Assembly: GCF_900116515.1 (NCBI RefSeq) | Contig: NZ_FPBA01000001.1 | Span: 62,001 to 126,000 of the forward strand | Direction: 5' to 3' | From: Geodermatophilus amargosae | GTDB lineage: Bacteria; Actinomycetota; Actinomycetes; Mycobacteriales; Geodermatophilaceae | DNA length: 64,000 nucleotides | Shown: positions 14,512 through 25,751 of the stretch, in pieces | How positions within the stretch are numbered: position 1 is the first letter of the stretch | Layout: each line of letters begins with the position of its first letter | The notes under the pieces: generated by a model | What the model saw: only the letters and a program-made list of their open reading frames with translations | The model's database searches: none | Told to the model about the DNA's origin: nothing | Program-made: the position numbers and the translations under genes

Positions 14512-16184
14512 GAGGAGGTCCCCTCGGCGGGGCCGTCCACCAGCCCGGGGGCGCGCACCCGGTTGCGCCCGCCGCGCTTGGCGGAGAACAGGTGCAGGTC
14601 GGCGGTGTCGAACAGCGATCGCCAGCCGACCGGCGCGTCGTCGTCGTCGTCGGCGGCCGGCGCGGTGGCCACCCCGATGCTGACGGTGATCGGCTCGCTC
14701 AGGGACAGGTCGCCCCAGTCGGCGTCGGCCACGGCCGCGCGCAGCCGCTCGGCGGTGGCCAGCGCCTGGGCCGGGGTGGCCGTCGGGAGGACGACGAGGA
14801 ACTCGTCGCCGGCCCAGCGGTACACCTCGTCGCCGACCCGGCTGTGCTCGCGCAGCAGCGCGGCCACCCGGCGCAGCACCTCGTCGCCGTGGGAGTGCGA
14901 GGTGTCGTCGTTGACCTCCTTGAACCGGTCGACGTCGACGACGGCCAGCGACAGCGGCTCGGCGCCCGGCCGCAGGCCGGCCAGACGGCGCTCGGCGCTG
15001 CGCCGGTTGCCCAGCCCGGTGAGCGGGTCCTCCAGCGCGTGCCGGCGCAGCACGGCGGCCTGCCGCTCGACCTCCCGCAGCCGGCTCTGGCGCACGAACA
15101 TCTCCGCCCACAGCTCCCGGCTGCGGGCGTGCGCCCTTCCGGTCTCGGCGCGGTAGGCGTCCAGCCAGTGCAGCGCCTCGGCGGGACGGCCCATGGCGGC
15201 GGTGGCCTGCCCCAGCTCGAGCAGGCACTGCCGGTAGCGGCGCCGGTCGGCGGTGGCGGCGAAGGCGCCGGCCGCGTCGACGAGCAGGTCGGCGGCCTCC
15301 TCGCCGTGCCCGCCGCCGGTGTGCGCCTGCGACAGCCGGGTGAGCAGCCGGGACAGGGCCAGGTCGGCGTAGCCGCGCAGCCACGTGCTGCCGCTGCGGC
15401 GCACCCGCCGCTGCACGCTGCGCAGCGGGCCTAGGGCGTCGTCGAGGTCGTCGTGGCAGGCCAGGGCCCAGGCCTGGACGACGTCGAGCAGGTCGAGGTC
15501 GTCGGCGTCGGGCTCGACGTCCAGCGCGCGGGCGTCGGAGGCGCAGGCCAGCGCGGTCCCGGCCAGTTCGCGCGCCCGGTCGGCCTGGCCCCGGCGGCGC
15601 AGCGTCTGGGCCAGCTCGCAGTTCTGCTGGGCGCACAGCCGCAGCAGCAGCCAGTGGTCGGCGAGGTCGGGGAGCGTGGCGGCCACCCGGTGCCCGCGCT
15701 CGGCCGAGGCGACGGCGAGCTCCTCGAGGTCGAGCGCGGTGAGGGTGAGCGAGAGCCACAGGTGCGCCTGGGCGAGGGCGCGGGAGGGCTCGCCGGCGGG
15801 CGGGTCGAGCTGCTCGGTCAGCAGGCTCGCGTCGACGGCGAGCAGCATCGCGGAGTCGGGGTGGTCGGCGGTGGCCTCGAGGTGCGCGAGGTAGGCCAGG
15901 ACCAGCGCCGTCGAGGCCGACGGCGGGCAGGAGCCGAGGGCCTCGCGGGCGGCGCCCACCCCGGCCACGGTGGCGTCCCGGTCGCCGTCGAGGAGTCCGC
16001 GCCGGGCGGCCAGCGCGTGCCGCCAGGCGGCCCAGCTGGGGTCGGCCGCCGCGTCGAGGCGGGCCTCGGCGTCGTCGAGCCCGGCCCGGAAGGCGGCGGC
16101 GTCGTCCCGGCTGCTCGCGGCCAGCAGGCGCCACAGGGCAGCGTCGAGGTCACCGTCGGTGACGGGAGCGGGGCCGGGGGTCAC
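14508..16184 (-). CDS. Helical-repeat diguanylate cyclase
   Basis: 558 aa. Residues 1-375 are helical repeats resembling TPR arrays and carry no transmembrane segment, so the protein should be cytosolic. Residues about 382-545 form a GGDEF domain: LEDPLTGLGNRR, VVDVDRFKEVND, an inhibitory RVGD five residues before the active site AGDEF at 458-462, then TVSIGVATA. AGDEF variants are active in several characterised cyclases. GTG at 16184 has GGAGGG 5 nt upstream. It is the first gene of a coupled pair; its paralogue with the LarB-like tail follows with a GTGA overlap. Confidence 0.88.
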   Translation of the reverse strand: MTPGPAPVTDGDLDAALWRLLAASSRDDAAAFRAGLDDAEARLDAAADPSWAAWRHALAARRGLLDGDRDATVAGVGAAREALGSCPPSASTALVLAYLAHLEATADHPDSAMLLAVDASLLTEQLDPPAGEPSRALAQAHLWLSLTLTALDLEELAVASAERGHRVAATLPDLADHWLLLRLCAQQNCELAQTLRRRGQADRARELAGTALACASDARALDVEPDADDLDLLDVVQAWALACHDDLDDALGPLRSVQRRVRRSGSTWLRGYADLALSRLLTRLSQAHTGGGHGEEAADLLVDAAGAFAATADRRRYRQCLLELGQATAAMGRPAEALHWLDAYRAETGRAHARSRELWAEMFVRQSRLREVERQAAVLRRHALEDPLTGLGNRRSAERRLAGLRPGAEPLSLAVVDVDRFKEVNDDTSHSHGDEVLRRVAALLREHSRVGDEVYRWAGDEFLVVLPTATPAQALATAERLRAAVADADWGDLSLSEPITVSIGVATAPAADDDDDAPVGWRSLFDTADLHLFSAKRGGRNRVRAPGLVDGPAEGTSS

Positions 16185-16291
16185 GCATCCCTCCTCGTGC
16201 GACGCCGGACGTCCGGCCACGCGGGCCGGCGGCGAGGCAGCTCCCCCCGGACGGGGACTGCGCCCCTGTCCGACCGCACTACCCTCGTCGG

Positions 16292-17227
16292 GTGCCCCAG
16301 ACGCCTCCGACGCGGTTCGCCTATCTCGGGCCCGAGGGTACCTTCGCCGAGGCCGCGCTCGGCAGCGCCGTCGCTCCCGGGGAGGGGGTGCGGCAGCCGG
16401 CGGCCAGCGTCCCGGCCGCCCTGGCGGCGGTCCGCGCCGGTGAGGTCGACGCCGCGCTGGTGCCCATGGAGAACTCGGTCGAGGGCTCGGTCCCGGCGAC
16501 GATGGACGGCCTGGCCGACGGCGACCCGCTGCTCATCACCCGCGAGGTGTTCCTTCCCGTCTCCTTCGTCCTCGCCGCCCGGCCCGGCACCCGGCCCGAG
16601 GACGTCCGCGACGTGGTGAGCCACCCGCACGCGCTCGCCCAGACCGCCCGCACGGTGGCCGAGCGGCTGCCCGGCGTGCCCGCGCTGCCCGCCTCCTCGA
16701 CGGCGGCCGCGGCCCGGGCGGTGGCCGACGGCGAGCACGACGCCGCGGTCTGCGCGCCGATCGCCGCCCAGCGCTACGGCCTGGTCCCGCTGGCCGAGGA
16801 CGTGGCCGACCACCCCGGCGCGGTGACCCGCTTCGTCCTGGTGTCCCGCCCCGGGCAGCTCCCGGCGCCGACCGGCGAGGACAAGACCTCGCTGGTCGTC
16901 GTCGTCACCGACCGCACCGGCGCGCTGCTCGACGTGCTGCGCGAGTTCGCCGTCCGCGGGATCAGCCTGACCCGCATCGAGTCCCGGCCCACCCGCGACC
17001 GGCTGTGGGTCTACTCCTTCTCGCTGGACTGCGAGGGGCACGTGGCCGAGGCGCGGGTGGGCGAGGCGCTCGCCGCGCTGCACCGGGTCTGCGAGGACGT
17101 GCGCTTCCTCGGCTCCTACCCGCGTGCCGACGGCCGCACCAGCCGGCCGGTGCCCGACGAGGCCGCCGACGCCGCCTTCGCCGACGCGCAGGAGTGGGTG
17201 ACCCGGCTCCGCGCCGGCCGGGTCTGA
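16292..17227 (+). CDS. pheA: Prephenate dehydratase
   Basis: 311 aa enzyme converting prephenate to phenylpyruvate in phenylalanine synthesis. The N-terminus FAYLGPEGTFAEAAL is the first substrate-binding segment, VPMENSVEGSVPATMDGL the second, and AVTRFVLVSR carries the catalytic Thr-Arg-Phe triad. A C-terminal ACT domain (TGALLDVLREFAVRGISLTR followed by ESRP) provides phenylalanine feedback control. Monofunctional, with no chorismate mutase domain, as usual in actinobacteria. GTG 16292. It stands between the cyclase pair (divergent) and the MMPL gene (convergent). Confidence 0.95.
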   Translation: MPQTPPTRFAYLGPEGTFAEAALGSAVAPGEGVRQPAASVPAALAAVRAGEVDAALVPMENSVEGSVPATMDGLADGDPLLITREVFLPVSFVLAARPGTRPEDVRDVVSHPHALAQTARTVAERLPGVPALPASSTAAAARAVADGEHDAAVCAPIAAQRYGLVPLAEDVADHPGAVTRFVLVSRPGQLPAPTGEDKTSLVVVVTDRTGALLDVLREFAVRGISLTRIESRPTRDRLWVYSFSLDCEGHVAEARVGEALAALHRVCEDVRFLGSYPRADGRTSRPVPDEAADAAFADAQEWVTRLRAGRV

Positions 17228-17289
17228 GCTCTCTGTGTCCCGGCGGTGGCCGCGTCGCCGATGGCGGCGGTCCGGTCCGGCCCGGCCGC

Positions 17290-19398
17290 TCAGGCCGGTT
17301 CCAGCTCCCGCTCGGGCTCGGGCTGCGGGCGCCGGGCCAGCCGGCCCGGCCACCAGGTGCGGTCCCCGAGCAGCGCCACCGCCGAGGGCACCACCAGCGA
17401 CCGGACGACGAAGGTGTCGAGCAGGACGCCGAAGCCCACGAGGAAGGCCAGCTGCACGAGGAACAGCAGCGGCAGCACCGACAGCGCGCCGAAGGTCGCG
17501 GCCAGCACCAGCCCGGCGCTGGTGATGACCCCGCCGGTGACCGCCAGGGCGCGCAGGACGCCGTCGCGGGTGCCGTGCCGTGCGGACTCCTCCCGGGCCC
17601 GCGTCATGAGGAAGATGTTGTAGTCGATCCCCAGGGCGACGAGGAACACGAACCCGATGAGCAGGATGCCGGGGTCACTGCCGGGGAAGCCGAACACGTT
17701 CTCGAACAGCAGCGCCGCCACCCCGACCGTCGCGCCGACGCTGAGCACCACCGTGGCCACCAGCAGCAGGGGGGCCACCAGCGCCCGGAGCAGCAGCGCC
17801 AGGACGACGGTGATGACCACCAGCACGCTCGGCACGATCACCCGCAGGTCGCGGGCGGCGGTCTCGCGGGCGTCGAGGTTGCTCGCGGTGTCGCCGCCCA
17901 CCAGTGCCTCGGGGTCGGCGTCGTCGAGCCGGTCCCGCAGGTCCTGGACGACGTCGATCGCCTCGGTGCTGTCCGGGGCGACGTCGAGCGTGACGTCGAG
18001 GCGGACCAGGCCGTCCACGACCACCGGGTCCGCGCCGGGCTGGGGCGGGCCCTGGGCGCCGGTGAACGGCACGACCGAGGCGATGCCGTCCGTGGCCGCC
18101 GCGGCCTCGGCCACCGCCGGCCAGTCGCCCTCCGGCGTCACGACGACGGTCGGGGCACCCGCGCCGGCGTCGAAGTGGCGGCCCAGGGCCTCCTGGCCGT
18201 CCACCGCGTTCGACTCGCCGCGGATCGCGTCGGTGAAGGTGATGCCGCCGGCGTCGTAGGTCGGCGCGAACACGGCCGCGGCGACCAGTGCCAGGGTGCT
18301 GAGCGCCAGCACCCGCCGGGGCCGCCGGCCGACCAGCGCGGCCACCCGCGGCCACCCGCGGCCCTCCTCGACCTGGTCGCCGACGTGCGGGCGGAACGGC
18401 CAGAACGCGGCGCGGCCGAGCAGGGTCAGCGCGGCGGGCAGGAAGGTCAGCGCGGCGATGACGGCGAGGGTGACGCTCACCGCCGAGATCGGCCCGAGGC
18501 CGCGGTTGGAGGCCAGGTCGGAGAAGAGCAGGCAGAGCACGCCGAGGACCACGGTCGCCCCGGAGGCGACGATCGGCTCCCACGAGCGCCGCAGCGCGGT
18601 GCGCATCGCGGTGTAGCGCGACGTCTCGGTCCGCAGCTCCTCGCGGAAGCGCGAGACCAGCAGCAGGCCGTAGTCGGTGGCCGCGCCCACCACGAGGATC
18701 GAGGCGATGCCCTGGCTCTGCCCGTTGACGGTGATCAGCCCGGCGTCGGCCAGAAGGTAGGCGACCGCGGTGCCGGCGGTGAGCGCCAGGCCGGCGGTGG
18801 CGATCACCAGGAACGGCAGGATCGGGCTGCGGTAGACCACCAGCAGGATGAGCAGCACGACGCCGAAGGCGGCCAGCAGGAGCAGACCGTCGATGCCCTC
18901 GAAGCCGTTGGCGAAGTCGGCGAAGATGCCGCCCGGACCGGTCACGAACGACGACGTCCCGTCGACCGCGATCACCTCGCGGACGTCCTCGACCACGGGC
19001 ACGAGCTCGTCGCCGATCTCCGGTGCCAGCGGGAGGACGGCCTCGACCGCCAGGCCGTCCTCCGAGGGGATGGGCGGCGAGGCCTGCCCGGCGAGGAACC
19101 CGGCGTCCTCGGCGACGGCCGTGGCCTCCTGCAGCCGCTGCCCGATCTCGCCGAGAGTGGCCTCGTCGAGGGGGTCCTCGGACTCCCACAGCAGGATCGC
19201 GGGGATCGCCTCCGTGGGCGAGAAGTCCCGCTGCAGCTCGGCCACCCGGGTGGACTCCGCGCTGTCGGGGAGGAACGCGGCGTTGTCGTTCTCCTGCAGG
19301 CCGGTCAGCTTGCCGCTGAGCGCGCCGAGCGGGCCTGCGGCACCCACCCACAGCAGCAGGACGATCAGGGGGAGCAGCCAGCGGCCACGGCGCGCCAT
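17290..19398 (-). CDS. MMPL/RND-family transporter
   Basis: 702 aa with the MmpL architecture: a helix at the N-terminus, a large extracytoplasmic domain (residues about 35-175), five clustered helices, a second loop and a final cluster of helices. VVGAATDYGLLLVSRFREEL and FLVALGIDYNIFLMTRAREE are the paired GxxxDY segments that carry the proton-relay Asp-Tyr residues, so it should be a proton-driven exporter of lipids or drugs. ATG 19398. Divergent from a MarR gene 50 bp away with a candidate operator between, which suggests drug- or lipid-responsive repression. Confidence 0.9.
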   Translation of the reverse strand: MARRGRWLLPLIVLLLWVGAAGPLGALSGKLTGLQENDNAAFLPDSAESTRVAELQRDFSPTEAIPAILLWESEDPLDEATLGEIGQRLQEATAVAEDAGFLAGQASPPIPSEDGLAVEAVLPLAPEIGDELVPVVEDVREVIAVDGTSSFVTGPGGIFADFANGFEGIDGLLLLAAFGVVLLILLVVYRSPILPFLVIATAGLALTAGTAVAYLLADAGLITVNGQSQGIASILVVGAATDYGLLLVSRFREELRTETSRYTAMRTALRRSWEPIVASGATVVLGVLCLLFSDLASNRGLGPISAVSVTLAVIAALTFLPAALTLLGRAAFWPFRPHVGDQVEEGRGWPRVAALVGRRPRRVLALSTLALVAAAVFAPTYDAGGITFTDAIRGESNAVDGQEALGRHFDAGAGAPTVVVTPEGDWPAVAEAAAATDGIASVVPFTGAQGPPQPGADPVVVDGLVRLDVTLDVAPDSTEAIDVVQDLRDRLDDADPEALVGGDTASNLDARETAARDLRVIVPSVLVVITVVLALLLRALVAPLLLVATVVLSVGATVGVAALLFENVFGFPGSDPGILLIGFVFLVALGIDYNIFLMTRAREESARHGTRDGVLRALAVTGGVITSAGLVLAATFGALSVLPLLFLVQLAFLVGFGVLLDTFVVRSLVVPSAVALLGDRTWWPGRLARRPQPEPERELEPA

Positions 19399-19424
19399 GA
19401 TGTGATCCTCTCGACGGCCGAATG

Positions 19425-19439
19425 TCTCGATGACCGAGA
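19425..19439. promoter_or_regulatory. Candidate MarR operator
   Basis: TCTCGATGACCGAGA has 5-bp inverted arms (TCTCG/CGAGA) in the 50-bp gap between the divergent mmpL and marR genes. A further TCTCGAC half-site lies at 19409-19415. The position would allow one protein to block both promoters. Confidence 0.45.
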
Positions 19440-19448
19440 GGTTAGGGG

Positions 19449-19910
19449 GTGGTGGAGGTGGCGCGCAACGACGGGGGGCGGGTCGAGCTCGCGCTGCTGC
19501 TGCGCCGGCTCACCGTCGAGCTCGACGCGGTGGGCGAGCGCTTCGCCAAGCCGCACGGACTCGGCCGCACGGACGTGCGGGCGGTCATCGCGATCATGGA
19601 CGCCACCCGCCGCGGGGAGCCCCTCACCGCCGGGGGACTGGGCGCCGCGGTGGGGCTGAGCTCGGCGTCGGTGACGGCGCTGGTCGACCGGCTGGAGCGC
19701 GCCGGGCACGTGCACCGCGTCCGCGACGCCACCGACCGCCGTCGCGTGGTGCTGCAGATGTCGGAGGCCTCGATGGCCGCGGGCGCGGCCTTCTTCGGCG
19801 GGCTGCAGCGCGAGCTCGTCGCCGCGATGGACGGCTTCTCCGACGACGACCTCGACTCGGTCCGCCGGTGGCTGACCGCGATGACCGAGGTCGTCGTCGC
19901 CCACCGCTGA
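19449..19910 (+). CDS. MarR-family transcriptional regulator
   Basis: 153 aa winged-helix protein. The recognition region is LTAGGLGAAVGLSSASVTALVDRLERAGHV, and the wing is RVRDATDRRRVVLQMSE, both classic for MarR. The GTG at 19449 has GAGAGG 7 nt upstream; a second GTG at 19458 has a poorer site. Its divergent neighbour is the MMPL exporter, the obvious target. Its stop is followed 5 bp later by the second 59-nt palindromic repeat. Confidence 0.9.
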   Translation: MVEVARNDGGRVELALLLRRLTVELDAVGERFAKPHGLGRTDVRAVIAIMDATRRGEPLTAGGLGAAVGLSSASVTALVDRLERAGHVHRVRDATDRRRVVLQMSEASMAAGAAFFGGLQRELVAAMDGFSDDDLDSVRRWLTAMTEVVVAHR

Positions 19911-19915
19911 GCGGA

Positions 19916-19974
19916 GGCATGGGAAGCTCTCCCCACGTCCTGGCGCCTCGGACGTGCGGAACGCTTCCTATGCC
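19916..19974. repeat. 59-nt palindromic repeat, copy 2
   Basis: GGCATGGGAAGC pairs with GCTTCCTATGCC at 11 of 12 positions, and the inner arms CACGTCC and GGACGTG are perfect. It is the same length as copy 1 (2265-2323), and the two are identical at most arm positions. The minus-strand gene that ends here takes its TAG stop (19968-19970) from the right arm, mirroring copy 1. Confidence 0.7.
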
Positions 19975-20483
19975 GCCAGGTAGCGGGCGAGGTGCGTGGC
20001 CAGCGGCTCGAGGCCGACGGCCGCCCGCCGCTCGTCGAGCCGGTCGGGGTCGGCCACCGGCCACAGCACCGGGTGGCCGTCGACGACGTCGGCCACCTGC
20101 GTGCCGTACGTCTGGTGCCGCCCCTCGGTGACCGCGACCCGGTCCTCGAGCATCGCCAGCTGCTGTGCCGGCGCCCCACCCCGCTCGACGGCCTCCCGCA
20201 GCAGCCGCAGCGCGAGGCGCTGGACGGACAGCTGGGTGTCGGCGTGCTGCGCGACCAGCCACGCGCCGCGGGCGGCTCCCTCACCGACGCGATCGGCGGT
20301 CGGCCACCCGCCGTCGGCCAGCAGCTGCTCGAGCCGGTCGGCGTGCCGGACGAAGACCTCGCGCTGCTCGCGCCGGGCCTCCACCGGCCTCCGGCCCAGC
20401 GAGCCGCCGCCGGTCCGGGTCATGAGCTCGCGCTGCTCGTCGACCATCGCCTCGAGCTCCGCGCGCAGTGCCGCGTCGTCCAC
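19968..20483 (-). CDS. DUF6624-like protein of unknown function
   Basis: 171 aa, soluble and helix-rich. The pattern ALRAELEAMVDEQRELM near the start, GWPTADRVGEGAARGAWLVA with QHAD after it, LEDRVAVTEGRHQTYGTQ and the closing helix look like the DUF6624 family, which has no known function. I recognise no catalytic residues beyond the conserved histidines. GTG at 20483 was chosen because the family starts just before this helix; upstream codons are low-complexity. Stop lies inside the palindromic repeat. Confidence 0.65.
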   Translation of the reverse strand: MDDAALRAELEAMVDEQRELMTRTGGGSLGRRPVEARREQREVFVRHADRLEQLLADGGWPTADRVGEGAARGAWLVAQHADTQLSVQRLALRLLREAVERGGAPAQQLAMLEDRVAVTEGRHQTYGTQVADVVDGHPVLWPVADPDRLDERRAAVGLEPLATHLARYLAA

Positions 20484-20552
20484 CCGCCGTCCTCCCCGTG
20501 TGCCCGTACCGCCGGGCAGCCTGCCCGAGCACCGCGGTGTGTGCACCCGGCG

Positions 20553-20888
20553 CTAGAGGTAGAGGCCGGTGGACTCCTCGATCCGCTCGGCGGCCACGGC
20601 GTGCACGTCGCGCTCGCGCAGGATGACCAGCTCCTCGCCGTGCACCTCGACCTCGTGCTGGTCCTCGGGGGAGAAGAGCACCTGGTCGCCGACCTTCACC
20701 TGCCGGACGCTGGCGCCCACGCCGCGCGCCTCACCCCAGACCAGCCGCTTGGCCACCTGCGCTGTCGCGGGGATGAGGATCCCGCCGATCGAGCGCCGCT
20801 CGCCGTCCTCCCGGCGGAGGGACACCAGGATCCGGTCGTGCAGCATCTTGATCGGCAGCCCGCTGTTCCTGGCGACGTCGGATGGCAC
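20553..20888 (-). CDS. GroES-like (Cpn10) co-chaperone
   Basis: 111 aa. KMLHDRILVSLRREDGERRSIGG followed by ILIPATAQ, then VKVGDQVLFSPEDQHEVEVHGEELVILRERDV, is the GroES beta-barrel with its mobile loop. It is slightly longer than a standard GroES and lacks a groEL next door, so it is probably a divergent second copy or a stand-alone paralogue, not the main chaperonin partner. GTG 20888. The preceding intergenic space holds hairpin repeat copy B. Confidence 0.8.
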   Translation of the reverse strand: MPSDVARNSGLPIKMLHDRILVSLRREDGERRSIGGILIPATAQVAKRLVWGEARGVGASVRQVKVGDQVLFSPEDQHEVEVHGEELVILRERDVHAVAAERIEESTGLYL

Positions 20889-20909
20889 GCGGTCACGGTA
20901 CGCGGACGG

Positions 20910-20967
20910 CCCTCCTGCAGGGTCCCGCCCCGAGCGTGCGAGGGGTGGGGGCAGGAGGGTCCTTCCG
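20910..20967 (-). repeat. 3'-end hairpin repeat, copy B
   Basis: CCCTCCTGC (20910-20918) pairs perfectly with GCAGGAGGG (20951-20959). The loop carries the shared GAGCGTGCGAGGGGTGGGG core. It lies directly after the zincin gene stop on the minus strand and is closely similar to copy D at 37783. Confidence 0.6.
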
Positions 20968-23040
<2,073 letters not shown>

Positions 23041-23050
23041 CGTGGCGGCC

Positions 23051-23554
23051 GTGACGACCGCTCCGGGCATCCGCGAGGTCTCCGAGCACACCGGCCTCAG
23101 CATCGACACGCTGCGCTGGTACGAGCGGGAGGGACTCATCCCGCTCGTCGAGCGGACGCCGACCGGCCGGCGCAGCTACCCACCCGCGGCCCTCCGGTTC
23201 ATCCGGCTGGTCCAGGTACTGCGCCGCACGGGGATGCCGGTCGCGGACGTGCGGCACTTCATGCAGCTCGGGGAGGGGCGCCTGGAGCACCACCCGACCC
23301 GGATGGCGCTGCTCGAGTCGCAGCGGAGGTCGATCGAGCGGCAGGTGGACCAGGTGCACGGGGACCTCGCCGTCCTCACCGCGAAGATCGACCAGTACCG
23401 GGACCTGATCGCCCGCGGCCTCGACTGCGAGGACGAGCACGCCACCCGGGTCGTCTGCCCGGGCGAGGAGGACGCCCGCCACCTGGCCGGACCCCGGCGA
23501 CCGGCCACGCCGGGCCGGGGAGGAGGGCGGACGTCTCTACGATCGACCCCGTGA
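23051..23554 (+). CDS. MerR-family regulator (AdhR-like)
   Basis: 167 aa. [20 protein letters not shown] is the MerR recognition helix region, and [29 protein letters not shown] the wing and second helix; a coiled-coil dimer helix follows ([20 protein letters not shown]). No cysteine cluster suggests metal sensing; a single Cys sits near the C-terminus (LDCED). It most resembles regulators adjacent to alcohol dehydrogenases that respond to aldehydes. GTG 23051 is used; GTG 23042 is possible. The stop overlaps the serS start (GTGA). Its presumed target upstream is now a pseudogene. Confidence 0.85.
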   Translation: MTTAPGIREVSEHTGLSIDTLRWYEREGLIPLVERTPTGRRSYPPAALRFIRLVQVLRRTGMPVADVRHFMQLGEGRLEHHPTRMALLESQRRSIERQVDQVHGDLAVLTAKIDQYRDLIARGLDCEDEHATRVVCPGEEDARHLAGPRRPATPGRGGGRTSLRSTP

Positions 23555-24852
23555 TCGACCTGCGCCTGGTGCGCGAGCACCCCGACGTCGTCCGTGCCAG
23601 CCAGCGTGCCCGCGGCGCCGACGAGTCCCGGGTCGACGCGCTCCTGGCCGCCGACGAGGCCCGCCGCGCCGCCGTCAAGCGCGCCGACGACCTGCGGGGG
23701 GAGCAGAAGGCGGCCTCGCAGGCGGTGCGGAACGCGTCGAAGGAGGAGCGCCCCGCCGTGCTGGAGCGGGCCAAGGCGCTCGCCGCCCAGGTCAAGGAGG
23801 CCGAGGAGGCCCAGCGGGCGGCCGACGCCGCGCTGCGCGCGGCGCACCTGGGCCTGGCCAACGTCGTCCACGACGGCGTCCCGCCCGGTGGTGAGGACGA
23901 CGCCGTGACGCTGCGGACCGTCGGCGAGGTCCCGGCCTACGACTTCGAGGTGCGCGACCACCTGCAGATCGGCGAGGCGCTCGGCGCGATCGACATGGAG
24001 CGCGGCGCGAAGGTCTCCGGCGCCCGCTTCTACTTCCTCACCGGCCCGGGCGCGCTGCTGGAGTTCGCGCTCGCCCAGCTGGCGATCAGCCGCGCGGTCG
24101 CCGCCGGGTTCACCCCCGTCGTGGCGCCCGCGCTGGTCAAGCCCGAGGCCATGGAGGGCACCGGCTTCCTCGGCGAGCACGACGAGGAGGTCTACCGGGT
24201 CGAGCGCGACGACCTCTACCTCGTGGGCACGTCCGAGGTGGCGCTGGCCGGCATGCACGCCGACGAGGTGCTCGACCTGTCGGCCGGCCCGCGCCGCTAC
24301 GCCGGCTGGTCGTCCTGCTTCCGCCGCGAGGCCGGCTCCTACGGCAAGGACACCCGCGGCATCATCCGCGTGCACTGGTTCGACAAGGTCGAGATGTTCA
24401 GCTTCTGCCGGCCCGAGGAGGCCGCCGCGGAGCACCTGCGGCTGCTCGCCTGGGAGGAGGAGTTCCTCCAGACGCTGGAGCTGCCCTACCGGGTCGTCGA
24501 CATCGCCGCCGGCGACCTGGGCACCAGCGCCGCCCGCAAGTACGACATCGAGGCGTGGTTCCCCAGCCAGGGCACCTACCGCGAGCTGACCAGCACCTCG
24601 GACTGCACGACCTTCCAGGCCCGCCGGCTGGCCATCCGCTACCGCGACGAGGACGGGAAGCCGCGGACGGCGGCCACGCTCAACGGCACGCTGTGCGCCA
24701 TCGCGCGCACCATCGCCTGCCTGCTCGAGGTGCACCAGCGCGCCGACGGCTCGGTGCACGTCCCGGCGGCGCTGCGGCCGTGGCTCGGCGGCCACGAGGT
24801 GCTCACCCCCGGCATGACGCTCGCCGCCCCGGTGCCGCCGGCGGCCGCATGA
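23551..24852 (+). CDS. serS: Seryl-tRNA synthetase
   Basis: 433 aa class II synthetase charging tRNA-Ser. The N-terminal 110 residues form the long antiparallel coiled coil that grips the tRNA variable arm. Motif 2 is visible in [22 protein letters not shown], and motif 3 in [18 protein letters not shown]; the serine pocket includes [10 protein letters not shown]. Length matches bacterial enzymes. The GTG start lies within the preceding MerR stop, which is unusual for an essential gene and implies at least partial co-transcription from the MerR promoter. Confidence 0.96.
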   Translation: MIDLRLVREHPDVVRASQRARGADESRVDALLAADEARRAAVKRADDLRGEQKAASQAVRNASKEERPAVLERAKALAAQVKEAEEAQRAADAALRAAHLGLANVVHDGVPPGGEDDAVTLRTVGEVPAYDFEVRDHLQIGEALGAIDMERGAKVSGARFYFLTGPGALLEFALAQLAISRAVAAGFTPVVAPALVKPEAMEGTGFLGEHDEEVYRVERDDLYLVGTSEVALAGMHADEVLDLSAGPRRYAGWSSCFRREAGSYGKDTRGIIRVHWFDKVEMFSFCRPEEAAAEHLRLLAWEEEFLQTLELPYRVVDIAAGDLGTSAARKYDIEAWFPSQGTYRELTSTSDCTTFQARRLAIRYRDEDGKPRTAATLNGTLCAIARTIACLLEVHQRADGSVHVPAALRPWLGGHEVLTPGMTLAAPVPPAAA

Positions 24853-25751
24853 GCCGGACCGTCCTCTCCGGACACGTCCCCTCCCCGGACTCCGAGCGGG
24901 TCGTCGACCTCGGCGCCCTGGACGGCTGGCGCCCGCGGCTGGTCGCCAGCGACCTCGACGGCACGCTGCTGTCCTCCCGCGGCCAGGTCACCCCGCGCAC
25001 CCGGGCGGCCCTGGAGGCGTGCTGGGACGCCGACATCCCCGTCGTCGGCGTCACCGGCCGCGGGCCCCGGCTGCTCGACAGCGTCCGCACCGCGCTCGGG
25101 GGCCGGGGCATCGCCGTCCTCGCACAGGGCGGGTTCGTCGTCGACCTGGAGCGCGACGAGGTGCTGCGCACGGTGGGCCTGCCGCGCGACCAGGCGACCG
25201 CGGTGATCGAGCGCATCGAGGAGGTGGCCGGCGACCTGGTCCTGGCCGTGGAGGACGCCGCCGAGCAGGCCGAGGCGCACTCGCCGCTGCGGGTGCAGCA
25301 CGGCTTCGACTGGCCCTATCCCGAGCCCGCGCACCTGCTGCCGCGGCACCAGGTGCTGCCCACCGGCGCGGTGCTCAAGGTCTTCCTCCGCTCGCCCGGC
25401 CTCGGCCAGGACGAGCTGCTCGCCCGCGCCCGGTCGGTCGTCGACCCGGCCGACGCCGAGGTGACCCACGCGGGCCTCGGCTTCATCGAGGTGCTGCCGC
25501 CCGGCGTCACCAAGGCCACCGGGCTGACGGTCGCGCTCGACCGCTACGACGTCGGGTTCGCCGACGTCCTCGTCTTCGGCGACATGCCCAACGACCTGCC
25601 GATGATCGGTGCGGTCACCGCCGCCGGCGGCCGGGCGGTCGCGGTCGCCAACGCCCACCCCGCCGTCCGCGCGGCCGCCGGCGGGCTCACCAGTGGCCAC
25701 GACGCCGACGGCGTGGCCCGCTACCTCGAGGCGGTGCTCGCCGGTGTCTGA
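24849..25751 (+). CDS. HAD-IIB (Cof-type) phosphatase
   Basis: 300 aa. Motif [14 protein letters not shown] carries the nucleophile Asp and the +2 Asp. Motif II is GVTGRG, the Lys of motif III is in [15 protein letters not shown], and motif IV is [12 protein letters not shown]. The C2B cap between motifs II and III places it among sugar or nucleotide phosphate phosphatases of the Cof/YidA type. ATG overlaps the serS stop by 4 bp, and it is paralogous to the next gene, which it overlaps by 8 bp. Substrate unknown. Confidence 0.88.
   Translation: MSRTVLSGHVPSPDSERVVDLGALDGWRPRLVASDLDGTLLSSRGQVTPRTRAALEACWDADIPVVGVTGRGPRLLDSVRTALGGRGIAVLAQGGFVVDLERDEVLRTVGLPRDQATAVIERIEEVAGDLVLAVEDAAEQAEAHSPLRVQHGFDWPYPEPAHLLPRHQVLPTGAVLKVFLRSPGLGQDELLARARSVVDPADAEVTHAGLGFIEVLPPGVTKATGLTVALDRYDVGFADVLVFGDMPNDLPMIGAVTAAGGRAVAVANAHPAVRAAAGGLTSGHDADGVARYLEAVLAGV

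Noticed and set aside
11770-15156. 1128-codon plus-strand frame opposite the cyclase genes
   Set aside because: Composition (Val/Gly/Arg/His) and lack of motifs mark it as the antisense shadow of the two GGDEF proteins.
20553-20888. Main chaperonin operon (groES-groEL)
   Set aside because: Only a GroES-like gene is present; no groEL follows.
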